From NCBI GenBank assembly GCA_916048095.2, contig OU696580.1, positions 9,150,243 to 9,214,242 on the forward strand: a stretch of DNA of 64,000 nt, in the 5' to 3' direction. The notes below the pieces were generated by a model that was not told the origin of the DNA, did not search any database, and saw only the letters and a list, made by a program, of their open reading frames with translations. Within the stretch, counting starts at the first letter, position 1; each line of letters starts with the position of its first letter. Below, in pieces: positions 1-10,200 of the stretch. The DNA is from Sacculina carcini. Lineage: Eukaryota; Arthropoda; Thecostraca; Sacculinidae. Made by a program: the position numbers and the translations under genes.

Positions 1-137
1 CGTATGACTCAAGACAATACCCAATAACTCAATACCCAACAACATACCCAATGTTCCAATTAACTTGCTATACCCAGATTTGTCACTCTCCGCTCTGCAA
101 AGTATAGAGGTGTTTTTTAATATATCGTTTGAATGTG

Positions 138-2180
138 TCAACTGACATGAAGTAGCATTGGGATTTTATCCAGTTGGGTAAGGATTTCCAAACTTCTGGT
201 CCACGATATATAATAGTGAAGTGATGTTCTGTAGCTCGGAATTTTTAAGTCAAGGTTGTTCCTTCTCGTGGATTGTTGATGCCTCTGTACGTGAAATATA
301 CTTTCGTTACACTTCATTGATCTGAACACCCTTAGTAATAGGAAAAATTTGTGTACATACTTCATTTTGAGTACTTTAAGTTCACTAAATACTTTTTTGG
401 TAGTTTCTGCTCTTCTCATGAACGACATTATCCGTAGCATGCGCTTTTGTACAACACTCAATTTTTCTGTAAATGAAGGCCATGTACATCCCCAAATTGA
501 AATACAATAGATTAATTTGGAATAGAATAAGCAATAGTATAATGACAAAAGCGCATCCTGTGTTAAACTGTATCTCGTACGGTAGATGATTCCAGCTATT
601 TTCGATAATGTTGTAGAGAGCGAGTCAATGTGATCTTTCCAATTTAAATTATCATCTACTGTTACACCCAAAAATTTGGTTGCATGTACTCTCTGAATAA
701 TTTCACCATCCACCTTTACTGCACCTATACAATGTGACAACGATCGATTTTGGAATAACATTAACTGTGTCTTTTTTACGTTTAGTTTCAGCTTGTTAGC
801 TTTTATCCAATTGTAGATTTTGTCTAACACTGAAGAAAGTTTAGCATGCAGATTGTGTATATTTCTGTCCGAGATTACAATACTTGTGTCGTCTGCATAA
901 ATTGTGAAGTGTGCATCAGCACAATTAACAATGTCATCGATGTAGATCAAGAACAATATGGGCCCTAATATGGAGCCCTGCGGGACACCATGTCTGATAA
1001 TTTTTTGACTAGAACTTTCATTATTGCATGTTACATATTGAAATCGGTTAGATAAGTAACTATTCAGCAATTTGAGAGCATTACCTCTCACTCCAATATT
1101 TTGTAGCTTTTTCGACAGTATATTGTGATTTAATGAGTCGAACGCCTTTGATATATCCAGAAATGCGGCAGCTACATGCATTTTATTATCCATTTTATTG
1201 TTAATTTCAGATACAAAATGAAGAAGGGCTGTTTCAGTGGAGCGGTTTTTCCTGAACCCGAATTGAGATTTAGTTAATAAGCCATTTTTTTCTAAATAAT
1301 CAGTCAATCTTTTTGCGATTGTTTTTTCGAAAATTTTGCTGAAAACTGGTAGAATCGATATTAATCTATAATTATTTACATCAGATTTCACACCCGATTT
1401 ATGTAAGGGTAGAGATTTAGCAATCTTCAACTTATCCGGGAAGACACCCTTGTACAAAGTCAAATTTATTATGTGACTTAGAGGAGTGGCTATGTGAATA
1501 GCAATCCGCTTCAAAATAGATGCAGGAATTTCATCATGACCAGCAGAGTTAGATTTTAATGAATTAATATATGATAGTACTTCTGATTCCGCGCAAGGAT
1601 ACAAATACATGGAGGACAATGTCGGTTGTTTGAGATAGGTGGTGAAGCTCGGTCCCGATATATTAGTGTTTTCATTTGTTTTGTCTATCAAGCCAGTGAA
1701 GTGCTTGTTGAAGGTTTCAGCTGTTTCCTTCTCTTCTACCTGGTCCAATTTTATATTTCTATTCATAGCACTTTCTTTATTACCCAGAATAGTATTTAAC
1801 ACTTTCCACGTTTCTTTTGGGTTTCCCTGTTTAACTTTCAGCTGGTTTCTGAAAAATTCATTTTTGGCAGTTCTCAACGCTCCAGTCAGTATATTTCTAT
1901 ATCTTTTAAATCTCTCTTTATAGGTGAGCGGCCACTTATACGCTAGTCTGCTTAGTCTGTGCTTCTCTTTGATACAGTTTATTAATCCTGTGGTTAAATA
2001 GCTTGATGCTTTCTTTGGTTTGAAGTACTTCAAAGGAAAATGACATTCAAACATTTCTCTGAAAGCGTCGGAGAACAAATCATATGCTTCATTAGGGCAA
2101 ACTGATGACAATACATGATCCCACTTGAAATCACTTAACTCATTGGAAAAAGATAATAAATTTTTTTTGACCAAAGTCAA
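138..2180 (-). mobile_element. 5'-truncated non-LTR retrotransposon (Jockey/I-like LINE) with intact reverse transcriptase frame
   Basis: A 680-codon frame without internal stops encodes the C-terminal part of a LINE ORF2. The RT domain runs from about residue 205 to 480. Visible motifs are the fingers/palm block around AFLDISKAFDSLNH, the primer-grip-proximal GVPQGSILGPILFLIYIDD, and the catalytic YADD at about residue 430. The first 150 residues match the linker that normally follows the apurinic endonuclease, but the endonuclease and ORF1 are absent, so the copy is 5'-truncated as in ordinary target-primed insertion. The truncated end abuts the (TG)n tract at 2184-2265, just before a Rel exon. 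The 3' end points to position 1, where a CAATACCC-like repeat follows the stop. The clean frame suggests a young insertion. The clade assignment is from general resemblance only. Confidence 0.9.
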
Positions 2181-2183
2181 AGT

Positions 2184-2215
2184 GTATGTGTGTGTGTGTG
2201 TGTCTGTGTGTGTGT

Positions 2216-2266
<51 letters not shown>
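2184..2266. repeat. (TG)n microsatellite directly before the first Rel exon
   Basis: About 80 bases of TG repeat with a few TC interruptions lie between the truncated LINE and the exon starting near 2272. On the transcribed strand this gives a UG-rich stretch in place of a normal polypyrimidine tract next to the 3' splice site. Confidence 0.95.
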
Positions 2267-2268
<2 letters not shown>

Positions 2269-2271
2269 AAG

Positions 2272-2654
2272 GGACGAGGCGAGGATAGTGATTATTGAGC
2301 AGCCTGCTTCTCGTTCCCTGAGGTTTCGTTACGAGTGTGAGGGCAGGTCGGCGGGCAGTTTGCAAGGCGTCAGCTCCACACCTGATAATAAAACTCAGCC
2401 GAGTATTGAGGTGCGGGGGTACCGCGGCCCTGCAGTCGTCGTTGTCTCGTGTGTCACCAAGCAGGCGCCGTTCAGACCGCACCCTCACAATCTGGTCGGC
2501 AAGGAGGGCTGCAAGAAGGGCGTGTGTACTCTGCCCATCGACCCCAGTACCATGTCACTGTCATTCTCCAACCTGGGCATCCAGTGTGTCAAGAAGCGAG
2601 ACATCGACGAGTCGCTCAAAATCCGCGAGAACATTCGAGTCGATCCTTTTCATA
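2272..2654 (+). CDS. dl: Rel gene, RHD exon 1 (DNA-binding part)
   Basis: The acceptor is one of the AGs at 2267-2271 after the TG tract. The reading frame then gives VIIEQPASRSLRFRYECEGR and continues to VDPFH. The donor is A|GTCAGT with exon end at 2654 (phase 1), supported because joining to 3909 gives a Dorsal-like VDPFHTGFEH. The next 1.1 kb is a tandem array built on this same donor. Confidence 0.9.
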
Positions 2655-5600
2655 GTCAGTTCGCCTGTTTGTTAAATACATAATTATTTTCATAGTCAGT
2701 TCACCTGTTTGTTAAATACATAATTATTTTCATAGTCAGTTCACCTGTTTGTTAAATACATAATTATTTTCAGAGTCATTTCACCTGTTTGTTAAATACA
2801 TAATTATTTTCATAGTCAGTTCACCTGTTTGTTAAATACATAATTATTTTCATAGTCAGTTCACCTGTTTGTTAAATACATAATTATTTTCATAGTCATT
2901 TCACCTGTTTGTTAAATACATAATTATTTTCATAGTCAGTTCACCTGTTTGTTAAATACATAATTATTTTCATAGTCAGTTCACCTGTTTGTTAAATACA
3001 TAATTATTATCATAGTCAGTTCACCTGTTTGTTAAATACATAATTATTTTCATAGTCATTTCACCTGTTTGTTAAATACATAATTATTTTCATAGTCAGT
3101 TCACCTTTTTGTTAAATTCATGATTATTTTCATAGTCAGTTCACCTGTTTGTTAAATACATAATTATTTTCATAGTCAGTTCACCTGTTTGTTAAATTCA
3201 TGATTATTTTCATAGTCATTTCACCTGTTTGTTAAATACATAATTATTTTCATAGTCAGTTCACCTGTTTGTTAAATACATAATTATTTTCATAGTCAGT
3301 TCACCTGTTTGTTAAATACATAATTATTTTCATAGTCAGTTCACCTGTTTGTTAAATACATAATTATTTTCATAGTCAGTTCACTTGTTTGTTAAATACA
3401 TAATTATTTTCATAGTCAGTTCACCTGTTTGTTAAATACATAATTATTTTCATAGTCAGTTCGCCTGTTTGTTAAATACATAATTATTTTCAGAGTCATT
3501 TCACCTGTTTGTTAAATACATAATTATTTTCAGAGTTATTTCACCTGTTTGTTAAATACATAATTATTTTCAGAGTTATTTCACCTGTTTGTTAAATACA
3601 TAATTATTTTCATAGTCAGTTCACCTGTTTGTTAAATACATAATTATTTTCAGAGTTATCTCGCCTGTTTGTTAAATACATAATTATTTTCATAGTCAGT
3701 TCACCTGTTTGTTAAATACATAATTATTTTCAGAGTTATTTCACCTGTTTGTTAAGTGCAGGTTTTATTCTTGAAAACGGACAGTTTGTTAACAGTATGT
3801 GATCGTGCATGTTAGTTGAGTATTAGTTGAGAACACAATACTCCACATCTAATGGTTTTATTGCTACTAAACGTTCGTGTTTGTGTTTATGTTTGTGTGT
3901 TGTTTCAGCCGGTTTTGAGCATGCTCGCAAACATTCTGTGATCGACTTGAACGTTGTGCGTCTGTGTTTCCAAGTGTTTATTGAGGGCAGTGAGCCTGGT
4001 CGCTTTGTGGTTCCACTACAACCTGTCGTGTCGGATATGATCTATGATAAGAGTGAGTTGTCTTTGCTGCCCTACTGGCTAATACTAGCTGACACCAAAC
4101 ATTTCACCACTGCCGGGTCCAGGGGGGTGAAGTGCCACCTAAATGTTTCCATCAACTCCTCATAACCTCCTCCTCATCAAGAGGTTCACTAAAAGAGATC
4201 AAGAAACATATATGTCTGTAGAATTAGTAGATATAAGCATTATCGCAAAGACGTTGCATAATGATGCATGTACATGAATGATCGCGCCCAAAACTCCTCC
4301 CCAAAATTGATTCAGTCCGTCCCGAAATTGCACTTTGGATCGGCCGCTGTATCTCACACTTGCTCTGTCTGATAATTATCGCAAACTGTACCGAACTGTA
4401 CCAATATTGCCGTCTGTCTGATAATAATCGCAAACTGTACCAATATGTACCAATATGTACCAATATTGCCGTCTGTTCTGTTTGTGTCGTCGTTATTGTG
4501 CTGTTTATCAATTGATGGTAGATTTATCTCCGGTGACTTTGTTGATTACAAAATGATACTGTTGTTGTGACGTAATTACGATGTGATGATGTGATGTTGC
4601 AGAATCTCTCAATGATTTGGTCATCTACAAATTGTCCGAGTATTGTGCACCAGTATCAGGGGGCAAGGAAATTATTCTGCTGTGTGACAAAGTGTCGAGA
4701 GGTGAGTTGTTCATTTGTTACCCATATTATCAGAATTATCAGGTTATAGGTCAGTATTATCAGGTAACAGGTCAGTATTATCAGGTGACAGGTCAGTATT
4801 ATCAGGTGACAGGTCAGTATTATCAGGTGACAGGTCAGTATTATCAGGTAACAGGTCAGTATTATCAGGTAACAGGTCAGTATTATCAGGTGACAGGTCA
4901 GTATTATCAGGTGACAGGTCAGTATTATCAGGTGACAGGTCAGTATTATCAGGTGACATGTCAGTATTATCAGGTGACAGGTCAGTATTATCAGGTGACA
5001 GGTCAGTATTATCAGGTGACATGTCAGTATTATCAGGTGACAGGTCAGTATTATCAGGTGACAGGTCAGTATTATCAGGTGACAGGTCAGTATTATCAGG
5101 TGACAGGTCAGTATTATCAGGTGACAGGTCAGTATTATCAGGTGACAGGTCAGTATTATCAGGTAACAGGTCAGTATTATCAGGTGACAGGTCAGTATTA
5201 TCAGGTGACAGGTCAGTATTATCAGGTGACAGGTCAGTATTATCAGGTGACAGGTCAGTATTATCAGGTGACAGGTCAGTATTATCAGGTGACATGTCAG
5301 TATTATCAGGTGACAGGTCAGTATTATCAGGTGACAGGTCAGTATTATCAGGTGACAGGTCAGTATTATCAGGTGACATGTCAGTATTATCAGGTGACAG
5401 GTCAGTATTATCAGGTGACAGGTCAGTATTATCAGGTGACAGGTCAGTATTATCAGGTGACAGGTCAGTAATATCAGGTGACAGGTCAGTATTATCAGGT
5501 GACAGGTCAGTATTATCAGGTAACAGGTCAGTATTATCAGGTAACAGGTCAGTATTATCAGGTAACAGGTCAGTAATATCAGGTAACAGGTCAGTATTAT

Positions 5601-6455
5601 CAGGTAACAGGTCAGTCTTATCAGGTGACAGGTCAGTATTATCAGGTAACAGGTCAGTATTATCAGGTAACAGGTCAGTATTATCAGGTTACAGGTCAGT
5701 ATTATCAGGTGACAGGTCAGTATTATCAGGTAACAGGTCAGTATTATCAGGTGACAGGTCAGTATTATCAGGTGACAGGTCAGTATTATCAGGTAACTGG
5801 TCAGTATTATCAGGTTACAGATCAGTATTATCAGGTAACAGGTCAGTATTATCAGGTGACAGGTCAGTATTATCAGGTAACAGGTCAGTATTATCAGGTA
5901 ACAGGTCAGTATTATCAGGTGACAGGTCAGTATTATCAGGTAACAGGTAAGTAATATGAGGTCAGGTAACAGGTCAGTATTATCAGGTGACAGGTCAGTA
6001 TTATCAGGTAACAGGTCAGTAATATGAGGTCAGGTAACAGGTCAGTATTATCAGGTGACAGGTCAGTATTATCAGGTAACAGGTCAGTAATATGAGGTCA
6101 GGTAACAGGTCAGTATTATCAGGTGACAGGTCAGTATTATCAGGTAACAGGTCAGTAATATGAGGTCAGGTAACAGGTCAGTATTATCAGGTAACAGGTC
6201 AGTATTATCAGGTGACAGGTCAGTATTATCAGGTGACAGGTCAGTATTATCAGGTGACAGTTCAGTATTATCAGGTGACAGGTCAGTATTATAAGGTGAC
6301 AGGTCAGTATTATCAGGTGACAGGTCAGTATTATCAGGTGACATGTCAGTATTATCAAGTTACAGGTCAGTATTATCAGATGACAGGTCAGTAATATGAG
6401 GTCACATGTCGGCGGTTTGTTTGTCACTGACTGTTTATCCTTGATTCTGTGTAGA

Positions 6456-6491
<36 letters not shown>

Positions 6492-7200
6492 TGTGCAGAC
6501 GATATAGAGGTACATTTTGTGGAGAAGTTGGATGAAGTAGTCGTGTGGGAAGCGAAGGGTCGTTTCTCGGCAGCTGATATCCACAAGCAAGTGGCAATTT
6601 CACTGAGAACCCCAGCTTATCACAATACCAAGGTGCATGTCAGTGTATGTGTTGGTGCTGTATTGCTCCAGTATACGGTAATTTGTTGTAGTGTTTGGCC
6701 GATTTACTTCATTTATCGTATTGAACGTGTTGTGATGGACTGTCAGTGTTTGTCAGTGATAGATTCAAGTAAACTGGTAAATTTGTGTTGTTCTCGTCGA
6801 TACAACGTGGGCGTGGCTATTTCAACTTGCTTCGACCATTCAATTAGTCTCATTTATTGTCTACCAATTAAACCCGATCGTTGTGCGGAAAAATTCATGA
6901 AATTAAATGCATATTTTATGAGAAATAAAATATTGCAAATTACAAAATAAATCAGGTAAACTCATAAATATCTTAATCAATTGAAAAGTTTAAATTAATT
7001 ATTTTTATTTTGACAAAATATTTTCCCTCAACCCGCCTCTTATTCAAACCCGTCCGTCGTACAGAACAATTCAGAACTCGAACACGATCCGTTCTGGATC
7101 TTGAAGTCAAATTCTTTAATTTTGTATATGCTATTTGCTTGTCTGTATTTGTATAGCTGGCATAAAATGGACCAAGGAGGGTGGGACAGACATACACACA

Positions 7201-7241
<41 letters not shown>

Positions 7242-10200
7242 AGAGGATCTCATATATATATATTTTTATCTGTCAGTTGTGGGTGGCTGAGTTGTGCAGC
7301 ATGATGTCTGAATTGTGTTATTTTACTTTATTATATAAATATGTTTGTTGTCGCTGCCACTGTCACATATATATATCCGACCTTGTTAACTTGTGCACAG
7401 TGTTTGTTGGTTGTTGCACAGTGTGTTGTGTGTTGACTGGCAGGTTGATAAGAGTGTGTGTGTCAACGTGCATTTGTACCGGCCGTCAGACCAGCAGTAC
7501 AGCGAGCCTCGTCAGTTCTTGTTGACCGGCGTGGATGCAGGTAGGCGGTCACTAGACCAGCATTGTGATGACTCGCTGCCTCACGGCCAATTATCACCGA
7601 TCACCCGGCCTCCCGTGCCTGTTACGAGACGCAACAAGTCGCTATCACGTCGACTTCTTGCCAGCGCGGTGTCCAGTGATTCTGATACTGATGATTCTGA
7701 TGATGAGCGAGTAGTTGATGGTGATGACAGGGTTTGTGTCGCCTCGCTAGTACAACTTGCTCCACCGTGGGCCGGTAGAGACGACGAGCTCTTTTTTGTC
7801 CCCTCTCCTCCTGCGCGTGTTCGTTGTTTGTTGGAGTCTGATTGTGAACAAGATGTTAGTCAGTCCAGGCTACTAGCTGACTGTGGTGTCAGTGATGTGG
7901 TGCGTGTCAGTGCTGACTGTCAGTCACTGGTTACTGCTGACTGCGTGTTACAGCGGTGTAGTAGTGTTACTTCCATCCCCTGTTCCGTGCTAGATTTATA
8001 TGTGTGACTTGCTATGACTCGCTGATAAGTTGAGTAATGTACTAGTGTGTTATCAGTTACCTCTGCTATACTCGACCGGGTTTGATGTCTGTTCTCAAGC
8101 AGTCTAAATTCAAACATTATCCCCACCTGGGCTTGGTTTTATTCACTTAGTTGAGTAGTTATCTGATCAGAAATGATGTGTTCTAGCGGTACAGTGGCAG
8201 TGAATTGAGAAAGACAATACTTCTAATATACCAGCTGCTACACTTGTATTCCCTGCTGAACAGCACATATCAGGCGGTTTGTGTTGATTATCGTTGTTAT
8301 AACATGCTGTCTCGGCCAGGCTACATTTCAGTGTACAATATATTGTTTCACCTCCTGCGTTGTTCTAGAACAAATATACAGGTAAATCGCACAGTTATGC
8401 GCTTTCATACTCTAGTGCAGTGGTTCCCAACCTTTTTTCGCTCCGTAACCATCAGCACAGATGCGGAGGGCTCCATGACCCCCACCAGTAGAAAATGAGA
8501 CGTTAGAAAAACACCTTTATACTGAATTCTTATCACATTCGATACTTTAATGCCATCGTCATTGAATTTATTCGAGGAAAAAATATCAGGTGTCCATAAT
8601 ATGGAATTTTTGCAAATTTTGACGGATACAATTTTGTTCAGGCAGCGGTCACGCCCCCCCCCTAGCTGTCACGACCCCCTAGCTGTCACGGTTGTGAACC
8701 TCTGCTCTAGTGTAATATAGTGTAATTGCACTGTATGTTATTGTCACTGGTGTTATTGTGTATTTGACGCTGCGTTCTTGAATGACCAGTGTCGTGTGGT
8801 AATGGTGAAATGTGCTAGTACGCGCGTGCAAAGTGATATTTTGGCAGATGTTTGGTATTTTGAGAGATACACGGTGCAGGTGCGTGTTAAGACGGATTTG
8901 ACGTGTGTTGTACCCTCACACTGTTGTACCCTCACACTGTTGTACCCTCACATTGTTGTACCCTCACATTGTTGTACCCTCACATTGTTGTACCCTCACA
9001 CTGTTGAACCCTCATACTGTTGTACCCTCACATTGTTGTACCCTCACACTGTAGTACCCTCACACTGTTGTACCCTCACACTGTTGTACCCTCACACTGT
9101 TGTACCCTCACATTGTTGTACCCTCACACTGTTGTACCCTCACATTGTTGTACCCTCACACTGTAGTACCCTCACACTGTAGTACCCTCACACTGTTGTA
9201 CCCTCACACTGTTGTACCCTCACACTGTTGTACCCTCACACTGTTGTACCCTCACACTGTTGTACCCTCACACTGTTGTACCCTCACACTGTTGTACGCT
9301 CACACTGTTGTACCCTCACACTGTTGTACCCTCACACTGTAGTACCCTCACACTGTTGTACCCTCACACTGTTGTACCCTCACACTGTAGTACCCTCACA
9401 CTGTTGTACCCTCACATTATTGTACCCTCACACTGTTGTACCCTCACACTGTTGTACCCTCACACTGTTGTACCCTCACATTGTTGTACCCTCACACTGT
9501 TGTACCCTCACACTGTTGTACCCTCACACTGTTGTACCCTCATACTGTTGTACCCTCACATTGTTGTACCCTCACACTGTAGTACCCTCACACTGTTGTA
9601 CCCTCACACTGTTGTACCCTCACACTGTTGTACCCTCACACTGTTGTACCCTCACACTGTAGTACCCTCACACTGTTGTACCCTCACACTGTTGTACCCT
9701 CACACTGTTGTACCCTCACACTGTTGTACCCTCACACTGTTGTACCCTCACACTGTTGTACCCTCACATTGTTGTACCCTCACACTGTTGTACCCTCACA
9801 CTGTTGTACCCTCACACTGTTGTACCATCACACTGTTGTACTCTCACACTGTTGTACCCTCACACTGTTGTACCCTCACACTGTTGTACCCTCACACTGT
9901 TGTACTCTCACACTGTTGTACCCTCACACTGTTGTACCCTCACACTGTTGTACCCTCACACTGTTGTACCCTCACACTGTTGTACCCTCACACTGTTGTA
10001 CCCTCACACTGTTGTACCCTCACACTGTAGTACCCTCACACTGTTGTACCCTCACACTGTTGTACCCTCACACTGTTGCACCATCACACTGTTGTACCCT
10101 CACACTGTTGTACCCTCACACTGTTGTACCATCACACTGTTGTACCCTCACACTGTTGTACCCTCACACTGTAGTATCCTCACATTGTTGTACCCTCACA

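Noticed and set aside
2177-2488. Minus-strand frame with HTHTHT tail joined to the LINE
   Set aside because: Antisense of the Rel exon plus the CA repeat; not part of the retrotransposon.
2651-3757. CRISPR array (regular 40-bp repeats)
   Set aside because: There are no unique spacers, the whole unit repeats, and the setting is an animal gene intron.
4617-5950. QYYQVTG, DRSVLSG and DNTDLSP repeat proteins
   Set aside because: Frames of the 21-bp intronic array; all frames are open because 21 is a multiple of 3.
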